Shown: positions 56,119-63,504 of the stretch, piece by piece | Layout: each line of letters starts with the position of its first letter | Position numbering within the stretch: the stretch's first letter is position 1 | Assembly: GCF_014268815.2 (NCBI RefSeq) | Contig: NZ_JABWRE020000001.1 | Coordinates: 5,513,212-5,577,211 of the forward strand | Direction: 5' to 3' | Source of the DNA: Pseudomonas urmiensis | Lineage (GTDB): Bacteria; Pseudomonadota; Gammaproteobacteria; Pseudomonadales; Pseudomonadaceae | DNA length: 64,000 bases | The notes under the pieces: generated by a model | The model's database searches: none | What the model saw: the letters and a program-made list of their open reading frames with translations, nothing else | Told to the model about the DNA's origin: nothing | Position numbers and translations under genes: made by a program

Positions 56119-57560
56119 CAGGCGTCTCCTCCGAATACGTCGATCTGGCGGAATACACAAGCCGGCGAAGCATGGCCCACGCGGACCACCTGGTTAGGCT
56201 CGCCCTTGCCGCAGTTGGGCGTGCCGAGTACCTGGAAGGTGCTGCGATCGCCGACTGCCGCCAGGTTGCTCCAGAACTGCGCGGAGATGCCGCGGTAGTT
56301 AGGGTTCTTCACCACGCCCTTGAGCTGACCCTCTTCGATCAACTGGCCCCACTCGCAGCCGAACTGGAACTTGTTGCGCGCATCGTCGATGGACCAGGAG
56401 CGGTTGGTGCGCATCAGGATGCCGCGCTCGATGCCGCCGATCAGTTGCTCGAGCGACTGATCGCCCGGCTCGATGTTGAGGTTGGCCATGCGGTCGATGG
56501 GCGCGCGGTTCCAGCTACAGGCGCGGCTGTTGGCCACCCCGTCCAGCCCCGAGCGGAACTGCGACAGCGCGCCACCCAGCGGACGCAGCAGCTTACCTTG
56601 GCGAATCAGGAACTGCTTGCGGGCCCGGGTCCCGTCATCGTCGTGGCTGTAGCTGGCCAGCTCTTCGTCGATGGTTGGGTCGAAGGTCACGTTGAGCAGT
56701 GTCGAGCCGTATTGCAGGTGGCCGAAGTCGCTGGCTTTGACGAAGCTGGTCCCGGCGTAGTTGCGCTCGTCACCGAGGATGCGGTCCATCTCCAGCGGGT
56801 GGCCGATCGACTCGTGGATTTGCAGCATCATCTGGTCGGGCATCAACAGCAGGTCGCGCGGGCCGCTAGGGGTGTTGGGCGCCAGCAGCAATTGCAGGGC
56901 CTCATCGGCCACGCGGCGGGCGGCGCCGACCAGGCGACAGCGCTCGATGATCTCGAAGCCGCCCTGCTGGCCAAAGTTGTCCCGCCCCAGGCTGCGGCTC
57001 TGGCTGTCCTGGCCGTCGCTGGCCGTCACGCCAAGGCCCGGGAACAGAAAGCGCTGGGCATGGCGCAGCTCGGCGCCAGCGGAGTTCAGGTAGGTCTGCT
57101 CGACGCGGCTGATGCCCAGGCTCGCCTGCCAGTCGACCAGGCGGTTGTCCTTGGGCACGCTGGCCGACTCGGCGGCGAGCAGGTCGAGGCAATCGGCAAG
57201 GTTGGGCAAGGACTGCTCGAAGTTTGGCGAAATATGCTCGTGACGCTCGCTGGGCACGGCGTGTTCGCGCAGGTCGAGCAGGCTGTGCGCGGCGATCTGC
57301 CGCGCCAATGCCTCGGCCTGTTGCAGTGCCTGTTGCAAACCGGCTTGGGACCGGTCGGCGGTGGCCGCGTAGGCCTCGACACCGTTGATGCGCACCGTGA
57401 GCATGGCGCCTTCATCCTGGCTGAAGAATGGCGGCTCGGCGACATTGCGGCGCACCGACAGGCCTTGGTAGGACTGTTTCACATGGCGCAGGGAAAACAA
57501 CTCGGCCGTACTGCGCAGCGCAGCGAAGCGCTGGCGCAGCAGGGCGCTGGAATCGAACAT
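56118..57560 (-). CDS. TldD-like zinc metalloprotease
   Basis: 480 residues. The zinc motif HESIGH (249-254) with the following E-M-D of HPLEMDR is the TldD active site; the C-terminal half has SYSHDDDGTRARKQFLIRQGKLLRPLGG and NLNIEPGDQSLEQLIGGIERGILM, also typical. TldD/E pairs act on unfolded peptides and take part in microcin maturation and antitoxin turnover; the role here is unknown. The Met at 57560 is chosen from the family N-terminus. The acyl-CoA dehydrogenase gene ends 31 bp upstream. Confidence 0.88.
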   Translation of the reverse strand: MFDSSALLRQRFAALRSTAELFSLRHVKQSYQGLSVRRNVAEPPFFSQDEGAMLTVRINGVEAYAATADRSQAGLQQALQQAEALARQIAAHSLLDLREHAVPSERHEHISPNFEQSLPNLADCLDLLAAESASVPKDNRLVDWQASLGISRVEQTYLNSAGAELRHAQRFLFPGLGVTASDGQDSQSRSLGRDNFGQQGGFEIIERCRLVGAARRVADEALQLLLAPNTPSGPRDLLLMPDQMMLQIHESIGHPLEMDRILGDERNYAGTSFVKASDFGHLQYGSTLLNVTFDPTIDEELASYSHDDDGTRARKQFLIRQGKLLRPLGGALSQFRSGLDGVANSRACSWNRAPIDRMANLNIEPGDQSLEQLIGGIERGILMRTNRSWSIDDARNKFQFGCEWGQLIEEGQLKGVVKNPNYRGISAQFWSNLAAVGDRSTFQVLGTPNCGKGEPNQVVRVGHASPACVFRQIDVFGGDA

Positions 57561-57591
57561 GCGGGAATCTCCGTGTGCGCGGTGGCTCCCC

Positions 57592-59394
57592 CTAGAACCA
57601 CCCCTCGTGCATGCCCAGGCAGGTATCGTCGCGGGCCTCGAGCAATGCGAGGTCATTATGGCAGCCCGGCACTTCCCAGGTCAGGAAATAACGCGCGGCC
57701 TGCAATTTGCCCAGATAAAAGTCACGGTCCGCCTGATGGCCGTTGAGCAGTCCGATCTCGGCGTGGATCGCCTGTTCCAGCCAACGCCAACCGATCACGC
57801 AATGGCCGAAGGCCTTGAGGTACAGCGCCGAGTTGGCCAGCGCGGCACTGATCTTGCCTCGCGCCAGGTCGCCCAGCAGGGCCAGGGTGACGGCCTGCAG
57901 CCGATTGACCAGTTGCTCGAGCGGCACGCGCAGGGCGTCAAGGCGTGGGTGGTGGCTGGCGCGCTCGCCGGTGGCCGCGATCAGGCGAATCAACTGCTTG
58001 AGCCCGGCACCGCCGTTCTGCGCCAATTTACGTCCCAGCAGGTCGAGCGACTGAATGCCATGGGTGCCCTCATGGATCGGGTTCAGGCGGTTGTCGCGGT
58101 AGTACTGCTCCACTGGATATTCGCGGGTATAGCCATGGCCGCCGAGGATCTGGATCGCCAGTTCATTGGCTTTGAGACAAAACTCCGACGGCCAGGATTT
58201 GACGATGGGCGTGAGCAGGTCGAGCAGCTCCTGGGCCTGGCGTCGGCCCTCTTCGCTGGGCGCGGTGTGGGTGTCGTCGAACAGCCGCGCCGCGTACAGG
58301 CCCAGGTCGAAGGCGCCTTCGACATAGGCTTTTTGCGCCAGCAGCATGCGCTTCACATCGCTGTGGGCGATGATCGGCACCGCCGGGCTGTGCGGATCCT
58401 TGTTGTCCGGCAGCCGGCCCTGCGGCCGTTGACGGGCGTATTCCAGGGAGTACAGGTAGCCGGCATAGCCGAGCATCACCGCGCCCATGCCGACCCCGAT
58501 GCGCGCCTCGTTCATCATCTGGAACATGCAGGCCAGACCCTGGTGCGGCTGGCCGATCAGGTAGCCGACACACTCGCCGTTGTCGCCGAAATTCAGCGCG
58601 GTGGAGGTGGTGCCGCGCCAGCCCATCTTGTGGAACAGCCCGGCCAACGCCACATCGTTGCGCGGCCCGAGGCTGCCGTCCTGGTTGACCAGGTACTTAG
58701 GCACGATGAACAGCGAGATACCCTTCACCCCGGCAGGCGCATCCGGCAGTTTGGCCAGGACCATGTGCACGATGTTCTCTGAAAGCTCATGGTCGCCGCC
58801 AGAAATGAAGATCTTGTTGCCCTTGATCCGGTAGCTGCCGTCTGCAGCAGGCTCGGCGCGGGTGCGGATATCGGCCAGTGAAGAACCGGCATGCGGCTCG
58901 GTCAGCGCCATGGTGCCGAAGTAGCGGCCATCGATCATCGGCTGCAAGAACAGGCGTTTGTGCTGTTCGGTGCCAAAACTCTCGATCAGGTTGGCCGCAC
59001 CCATGGTCAGGAACGGATAGGCCGTGGTGCCAGCGTTGGCCGCCTGGAAATGTGCGAAGCAGGCCTGCGAGACCAGGCTCGGCAGCTGCATGCCGCCCAC
59101 CTCGAAATCGCGGTTGGCATTGAGAAAGCCCGCTTGGAGGAAGGCGTCGACCGCCGGCTTGACCTCCGCAATCAGCTCGGCACGCCCGTCGACATAACGC
59201 GGCTCGTGCTCATCGCCCTTGCGGTTGTGCGGCGCGAAGTACTTTTCGGCGATGGTGCGCGCCGTGGCCAGCGCTGCATCGAAGGTCTCGCGGCTGTGTT
59301 CGGCGAAGCGCGGACGCTGGGTCAGGGCTTGGGCGTCGAGCACTTCATAGAGTTCGAAGGCGAGGTTGCGGGAGCTGAGCAGGGTCTCGGGCAT
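57592..59394 (-). CDS. Acyl-CoA dehydrogenase (long form, about 600 aa)
   Basis: 600 residues. The FAD enzyme fold is seen in FGTMALTEPHAGSSLADIRTRA (substrate/FAD loop), GNKIFISGGDH, MGWRGTTSTALNFGD and ILGGHGYTREYPVEQYYRDNRL; the probable catalytic Glu is in IHEGTHGIQSLDLLGRK. A C-terminal extension of about 130 residues past that motif is typical of the 600-aa bacterial class with broad or medium/long-chain substrates. The upstream gap is the last GC-rich DNA before the AT-rich toxin region. Confidence 0.92.
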   Translation of the reverse strand: MPETLLSSRNLAFELYEVLDAQALTQRPRFAEHSRETFDAALATARTIAEKYFAPHNRKGDEHEPRYVDGRAELIAEVKPAVDAFLQAGFLNANRDFEVGGMQLPSLVSQACFAHFQAANAGTTAYPFLTMGAANLIESFGTEQHKRLFLQPMIDGRYFGTMALTEPHAGSSLADIRTRAEPAADGSYRIKGNKIFISGGDHELSENIVHMVLAKLPDAPAGVKGISLFIVPKYLVNQDGSLGPRNDVALAGLFHKMGWRGTTSTALNFGDNGECVGYLIGQPHQGLACMFQMMNEARIGVGMGAVMLGYAGYLYSLEYARQRPQGRLPDNKDPHSPAVPIIAHSDVKRMLLAQKAYVEGAFDLGLYAARLFDDTHTAPSEEGRRQAQELLDLLTPIVKSWPSEFCLKANELAIQILGGHGYTREYPVEQYYRDNRLNPIHEGTHGIQSLDLLGRKLAQNGGAGLKQLIRLIAATGERASHHPRLDALRVPLEQLVNRLQAVTLALLGDLARGKISAALANSALYLKAFGHCVIGWRWLEQAIHAEIGLLNGHQADRDFYLGKLQAARYFLTWEVPGCHNDLALLEARDDTCLGMHEGWF

Positions 59395-59726
59395 GGGCGT
59401 GGTCCTGGTGCGGGATGCGTCGAGTCTAAGTGGCGTGCAGATGAAACCGACAGCGTAATAGGCAGGCGTGATAAGGGGAAGAAAATGGTATGTATCCGCC
59501 CAATACTGTGAGGGGCGAGTCCACTGAACTTTGTAGCGACCTATCCGCAGGTATTGCTCGTGGCTGCGAAGCGATCGGGGCTAGAGGCGTGACGCGCCGA
59601 TACCGATTTCTTCATCGAAACTCGAGATAGGGTGAAGCCCAGGCTGAGCGGTGTCGGATGCTCGACACTGTGCCCTGTTGTATTGTGTTTTTGCTGATTT
59701 GATCTTTCCTAAACTGAAACATTATT
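59395..59726. other. Non-coding gap at the GC/AT boundary
   Basis: 332 bp. The first part must hold the acyl-CoA dehydrogenase promoter (minus strand). A small hairpin GTGTCG/CGACAC (59651-59668) is present without a T run. From about 59680 the base composition falls sharply. No gene, REP or RNA was recognised. Confidence 0.5.
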
Positions 59727-60053
59727 TTAGCTGGTCGCCTGGTTTTTCCCAAGTTTTGAGGTTTTGAATTGCTCGTTCAATGTCCCCATGTCATCCGTGC
59801 CTATGGAGTTGTCAAATTTCTCTGAAATCATTTTCCTCATCTGTGCGAGGGTGTTTGTAATGTTGTATTCATCAATGAACCGAGTTGTTTCTAGCGCGTA
59901 CTGTATATTGGCCTGCTCGTTCAAGGGTGTGGTCTCGTGATGATAGTGTCTGCCAATATTAGCTAGAGAGATGAGTAGGGTTTCGAGCTCACTCAGTAGA
60001 GTAATTGCCTCTTCAAATGAAAGCGTGAGAGTTTTGTTTTTTCTTGCATTCAT
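59727..60053 (-). CDS. Hypothetical small protein, likely orphan immunity
   Basis: 108 residues, mostly helical and acidic (LSFEEAITLLSELETLLISLANIGRHYHHETTPLNEQANIQYALETTRF...). No signal peptide or membrane segment. AT-rich codon use unlike the upstream genes. The ATG lies in an ATGA overlap with a short open stretch. Not assigned to any family I know; the immunity role is inferred only from position at the end of an Rhs toxin-immunity array. Confidence 0.6.
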   Translation of the reverse strand: MNARKNKTLTLSFEEAITLLSELETLLISLANIGRHYHHETTPLNEQANIQYALETTRFIDEYNITNTLAQMRKMISEKFDNSIGTDDMGTLNEQFKTSKLGKNQATS

Positions 60054-60228
60054 GTTTCCTTCGCGGAGTTAGACTGTTCTGGCCAGTTATCGAACTCTAA
60101 TAGTCTGTTTTGTTTTTGTCTGTTTAGTTGGGTGGCTTCGGGGCTTCGCCTTGGTTTTATTTGATGGTGTGGTGGTCCAGTTTTGAGCGGCTGTTGTTTG
60201 GATTTAATTTTTCGATGTATTCAGGTTG

Positions 60229-60738
60229 TCATTGGGTGAGTTTGGCTTTGGCCGGGGTTTCTACTAGGGTGGCCAGTGATAGGCACTCTAACAGTCTGTC
60301 CTGAGGGATGTTTGCATGTTGCAGACACGCGTCTTCGAATGCGATGGTGTCATCATTTTGTATGTTTGATAAATAATCATCAATCACTTCAAAAGAGCAC
60401 TTTGCGGGGATGTCGACCGAAAATAGTGATAGCCCATGAGATTTTGAACAGTTCCCCCCATTCTTCCTGATGAAATCTATTATCTCCATGGACTCATCCT
60501 GGTTGCTTGAAAAAACTCTTAAAGTTGAGTGTCCGCCTTTAGATGTTATCGTGTCTGCATAACGCTCCCCGTCTTCGAACTTCACACTCACTGAGTCCCC
60601 TTTGCTAAGGCCATATACATAGTACGGAGTGTTGTCTATTGTGCATGTGTCGTCAGGGTTGAGGGTAGCCCACAGTGATTCATAGGAAACGGGTGGGTAG
60701 TCATCTGAGTCGATTCTTAGTCGGACTAAAATTTTCAT
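60229..60738 (-). CDS. DUF4265-like protein, probable orphan immunity
   Basis: 169 residues from Met 60738, which follows AGGAAAAAACTC. DUF4265-like features are PPVSYESLWA, YYVYGLSKGDSVSVKFEDG and TSKGGHSTLRVFSSN, followed by a second alpha/beta half (MEIIDFIRKNGGNCS). This family is frequent next to polymorphic toxins. The frame is open 30 codons upstream, into the end of the preceding gene, and that extension also looks coding, so a longer product cannot be excluded. Confidence 0.7.
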   Translation of the reverse strand: MKILVRLRIDSDDYPPVSYESLWATLNPDDTCTIDNTPYYVYGLSKGDSVSVKFEDGERYADTITSKGGHSTLRVFSSNQDESMEIIDFIRKNGGNCSKSHGLSLFSVDIPAKCSFEVIDDYLSNIQNDDTIAFEDACLQHANIPQDRLLECLSLATLVETPAKAKLTQ

Positions 60739-60811
60739 GAGTTTTTTCCTGAGTTCATTACTCTGGTGGTGCTCGGCGCGCTCATCAGCTTTAGCAGTGT
60801 GTGCGGGTAGT

Positions 60812-61234
60812 TCACTTGTTGTCGTCAATGATTAAAAGGAGGTCCCCGTGGTCGTTCTCTGCAAGCAGCCAGGACAAATCCTTTGGTGTAATGTAATACT
60901 CAAAGTAATAGCATTCTTCGAGTACTGAGGGTATGAGTTCTATAGGAAGTCCTAGTATGATTTTTTCTTCATTGTCTTCGTCTGCGATGAGCCAAACATC
61001 TTCATGGGTTTTTGGCGCTATCTGAAGGATTTTAAGGTGTCCTCGGCTGTCAGGTTGCTCATATATTTTCGGCTGCCTTTGCATAGAGGTCCACCACGCC
61101 CTAGGATTTCCTCTGATGTATTTTTTCTCGATTGATCTAACTAGTGTGTTTTTTTCGCTATTGATAGGTTTTTCGATTTTGATATTTAGTTTTTTTAGTG
61201 CGCACTCTAATTCTTTGTATAGTTCATTGTTCAT
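60812..61234 (-). CDS. Hypothetical protein (DUF6756-like?), probable orphan immunity
   Basis: 140 residues, soluble, Lys/Glu-rich N-terminus, then RGNPRAWWTSMQ (Arg-Ala-Trp-Trp motif), DVWLIADEDNEEKIILG, and a C-terminal helix-strand YYITPKDLSWLLAENDHGDLLLI. The RxWW segment recalls DUF6756, a family met beside toxins, but that is a weak match made from memory. It lies between two other immunity-like genes with short gaps. Confidence 0.6.
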   Translation of the reverse strand: MNNELYKELECALKKLNIKIEKPINSEKNTLVRSIEKKYIRGNPRAWWTSMQRQPKIYEQPDSRGHLKILQIAPKTHEDVWLIADEDNEEKIILGLPIELIPSVLEECYYFEYYITPKDLSWLLAENDHGDLLLIIDDNK

Positions 61235-61266
61235 GCTTGCTTGGCGCCAACGTAGCTAAGCTTAGG

Positions 61267-61737
61267 TCAAACCTCTTTGAGTATCATTGCGTTGAGTTTT
61301 TTTTGGTCTCTCAGGGATCTTATGTTATCGCGTGCATGGTTTTCTTGCATGAAGCTTAAAAGTTTTTTTAGATTGTCCATTAGTACGTTCGCACTGCTTT
61401 CGAGGTCGTGCTGTTTGACTAGTGAGTCAAATGTTTCCTGTAAGTTTTGCGAGGCTCCAGGGAAGTCATCTAGCCTGAAGTCAACATGGATTACAGTTGT
61501 TGGATTTTTTACATTAAAAGCGCCGTTTAATTGTTGTGCGCTAGGGTGGGTGCTTAATAGCTCTTTATAAATAATGCCAACATTTATATAGAATGTCTTG
61601 TTGTATGCTGATTTTTGGTGGTTTATTAGTAGGTAATAGTCGGCTTTCTCGATGAAGCGGGTGGCTCCATCCCCCTGGAAGCCAAGTTGCACTGAGGTTG
61701 AGTTGAATGTTTTATTCGTTGTTAAAGGTTTTTTCAT
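61267..61737 (-). CDS. DUF4304-like protein, probable orphan immunity
   Basis: 156 residues. The stretch LGFQGDGATRFIEKADYYLLINHQKSAYNKTFYINVGIIYKELL resembles the DUF4304 core (GF/F-R/INxQKS/F-x-VNLGI), then VIHVDFRLDDFPG and a helical C-terminus. DUF4304 genes often stand in immunity positions. A 25-codon remnant of a toxin-like C-terminus ends in an ATGA overlap with this start codon. Confidence 0.68.
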   Translation of the reverse strand: MKKPLTTNKTFNSTSVQLGFQGDGATRFIEKADYYLLINHQKSAYNKTFYINVGIIYKELLSTHPSAQQLNGAFNVKNPTTVIHVDFRLDDFPGASQNLQETFDSLVKQHDLESSANVLMDNLKKLLSFMQENHARDNIRSLRDQKKLNAMILKEV

Positions 61738-61811
61738 GGTTTCGGTATCACTAGTCGTGAACTTCTAGCGCCGGTTTTAGGATCTAGAATGTCAAGTATG
61801 CCTTCGTGATC
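61734..61811 (-). pseudogene. Remnant of a toxin C-terminal tip
   Basis: After an in-frame stop, 25 codons read DHEGILDILDPKTGARSSRL...PKP and end in TGA overlapping the ATG of the immunity-like gene (ATGA). The peptide looks like a natural protein end (I-D-I-x-D-P-x-T-G), and the overlap is the usual spacing of toxin and immunity genes. It is too short for function; inferred to be a displaced Rhs tip. Confidence 0.55.
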
Positions 61812-61871
61812 TTATAGGTAAATTTTTGATGGGGTGTGTTTGTTCTCTGGGGTGTTAAGTGTATGGGTGTT

Positions 61872-62126
61872 TTATGTGATGGGTGTAATGTATGGGGTGA
61901 GAATTTCTATAATCTCTTCCTTTGTAAAAGTGAACTCATCTCCCGCGTCCATGCTGCTAAGTTTGTCAATGTTGTCGCAAAATGGTTGGTCGTCGAAAAG
62001 GTAGATTTTTTCATCAAGCCATATCTTGAATATATATTGGGCCGCTCGATCGGGCTGGTATTTGTGCGTATTCAAATAGTCTAGGATTTCGGTGGCTATC
62101 CTTGACTTGTCAATTTCGTGACTCAC
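61872..62126 (-). CDS. Hypothetical small protein, likely orphan immunity
   Basis: 84 residues from a GTG at 62126 (no ATG before it; a stop lies nine codons upstream). Acidic helical protein (ATEILDYLNTHKYQPDRAAQYIFKIWLDEKI...EFTFTKEEIIEIL). No recognised family. Placed in the immunity array by position and size only. The 268 bp before it (62127-62393) hold an open stretch of about 40 codons that may be a toxin remnant, but it is not convincing. Confidence 0.55.
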   Translation of the reverse strand: MSHEIDKSRIATEILDYLNTHKYQPDRAAQYIFKIWLDEKIYLFDDQPFCDNIDKLSSMDAGDEFTFTKEEIIEILTPYITPIT

Positions 62127-62393
62127 CTTGTGCGCTCGTATTTTATAGTCAGGCCTTCAGGCATGAGTAATCGTTAGTGTGTGTCCGCTTGAAATTTCTT
62201 CTCTCGTACTTCCTATGTACTGAAATTAGATCTACTCTCCTACCTTCGATGAGATTTCCAAACGGCACTAGTCGCTGAGTTGCAAAGACCTATGAGTCTG
62301 TTGAACTTGTCTTCTGTTATTAAAGTTTCACTTGTTTTTTGGGTTTTTACAGTAGGGGTTATAAAGTTTTTCCGACTGTTCTTCGGTTGTGCT

Positions 62394-62618
62394 TCACTCT
62401 ACTGTCCAATCTATTTCCCATTTTGACTCTTCAATATATTTTTGTAGGGTTTCCTCTGTTTCTACCCAGTTGTCGAATCCGCTGCTTAAATCAAGGTTGG
62501 ATGAGGTCAGTATAAGATAGCCTCCCGTATTTTCTTTGTCGCATATTATCCTTATGTAGTAATCCTTGTCATTATCAGCGATTATTCGTCCAGTTTTATT
62601 GAGTTGAGGTGTGATCAT
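62394..62618 (-). CDS. Small immunity-like protein next to toxin remnant
   Basis: 74 residues from ATG 62618 (MITPQLNKTGRIIADND). Beta-rich first half (DYYIRIICDKENTGGYLILTSS), acidic C-terminus (WVETEETLQKYIEESKWEIDW). A TTG four codons earlier is possible. The start overlaps the stop of a toxin-like remnant (TGATG), the standard toxin/immunity junction, so it is probably the immunity gene of a lost Rhs tip. Family not recognised. Confidence 0.62.
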   Translation of the reverse strand: MITPQLNKTGRIIADNDKDYYIRIICDKENTGGYLILTSSNLDLSSGFDNWVETEETLQKYIEESKWEIDWTVE

Positions 62619-62752
62619 CAACTTGCCCAAAATGGTATGTGATTATTTGCTTTAGGTGTGGTGGGGTTTTGGTCGTATATGTTCAGATGTTCATTCGGAG
62701 TAATAGGGGTGTGATTTCCTTTAGTGGATTTGTTGTCGATTCTTAATTCTTG
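62618..62752 (-). pseudogene. Remnant of a displaced Rhs toxin tip
   Basis: 44 open codons (ELRIDNKSTKG..., NEHLNIYDQNPTTPKANNH, ending IPFWAS) end in TGA overlapping the next ATG. An in-frame stop lies just upstream. The sequence resembles an intact toxin C-terminus, and an Rhs core fragment follows some 90 bp upstream, in the right order for a decayed orphan Rhs module. Confidence 0.6.
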
Positions 62753-62838
62753 TCATCCGTCAGTGCTGCTAAATACTCAGCTACCAGTTTTTACCAGTCT
62801 CACTATATTCGTCCCCCAGAACCACTGCAGCTTTGCTC

Positions 62839-62985
62839 TAGCTGTTCTCGGCCATGAGCAGCTGGCCGTTGCCGTCGTAGTGGAAGGCTTCGCTTTGCCA
62901 GTGCTGGCCATGGCGGTGGCTGAATGTGGCTCTTCAGCGTCTCAACGTTGAAAAGGGAAGACCAGATTATTAAAGAACTTTTGGT
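62839..62985 (-). pseudogene. Rhs core fragment (degenerate)
   Basis: One frame reads SHRHGQHWQSEAFHYDGNG followed by QLLMAEN and a stop (TAG at 62839-62841). FHYDGNGQL is an Rhs/YD-repeat signature (xYDxxGxL). The upstream part (VETLKSH) is in another frame, so the fragment is frameshifted. It is GC-rich compared with its surroundings, like Rhs core DNA, and shows that a previous Rhs core end was carried here with an older tip. Confidence 0.75.
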
Positions 62986-63050
62986 TCTCGCGTCAGTCTT
63001 GCTGGCATGTAAAACAGAGTACATGCACTGGGGGAATCAAATTTCCTCTA

Positions 63051-63503
63051 TCAAGTCGGGCATTTCAATGACTCTACCCACTTGTTTGGAATGCCCATGA
63101 AATAATCGCGTAGCCTATCTTCAATATGTTCTGGGGACCATGCGGCAGCTCTTTCTAAATGCAAACACTCCTCTCGAAATGCTGGGACTTCTATGCCGTC
63201 TTTGTATCTTGAGAATTTTTTGCTGATGGGGTCTATTTTGAAGAACCATGGATCTTCCATAAGAGGGGTGTCAATTGGTGAGTTTCCGATTATCACCCAG
63301 TTTTTGGATTTAAATGCGCTTTTCATTACCCATACTTTGAATAATATATCTCTGCTCAAAAGTCCTTCCGGTGGGGTCTGAGTTTCTGAGGCAACATCGT
63401 AAAAGGCTATGAGCGGGCTTTTGAGCACTCGACCAAAGGCGTAGGACCCATTTTTTAAATCAATTTTCAGTATATCCCCTAAGGTACCATTCTTTTTACG
63501 CAT
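63051..63503 (-). CDS. Imm26-like immunity protein
   Basis: 150 residues from ATG 63503, preceded by GGAGAATAAC. The N-terminus NGTLGDILKIDLKNGSYAFGRVLKSPLIAFYD fits the Imm26 family (GDILxIxL-G-YxxGRVL-FYD). It begins one base after the Rhs toxin stop codon, so it is the likely cognate immunity protein that neutralises the toxin in the producing cell. Acts in the cytoplasm; no signal peptide. Confidence 0.82.
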   Translation of the reverse strand: MRKKNGTLGDILKIDLKNGSYAFGRVLKSPLIAFYDVASETQTPPEGLLSRDILFKVWVMKSAFKSKNWVIIGNSPIDTPLMEDPWFFKIDPISKKFSRYKDGIEVPAFREECLHLERAAAWSPEHIEDRLRDYFMGIPNKWVESLKCPT

Positions 63504-63504
63504 G

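Noticed and set aside
60738..60828. 30-codon N-terminal extension of the DUF4265-like protein
   Set aside because: It overlaps the end of the upstream gene and starts with TTG. The Met at 60738 has a ribosome site and fits the family start, though the extension is not fully excluded.
61277..62084. Plus-strand small frames in the immunity array (for example 61277-61570 and 61836-62084)
   Set aside because: They are opposite better-supported minus-strand genes, read as Ser/Cys/Phe-rich strings, and would break the single-strand layout of the array.
62803..63024. 73-codon minus-strand frame as a gene
   Set aside because: It crosses the frameshifted Rhs core fragment; the meaningful reading (FHYDGNG) is in another frame, so it is decayed DNA.
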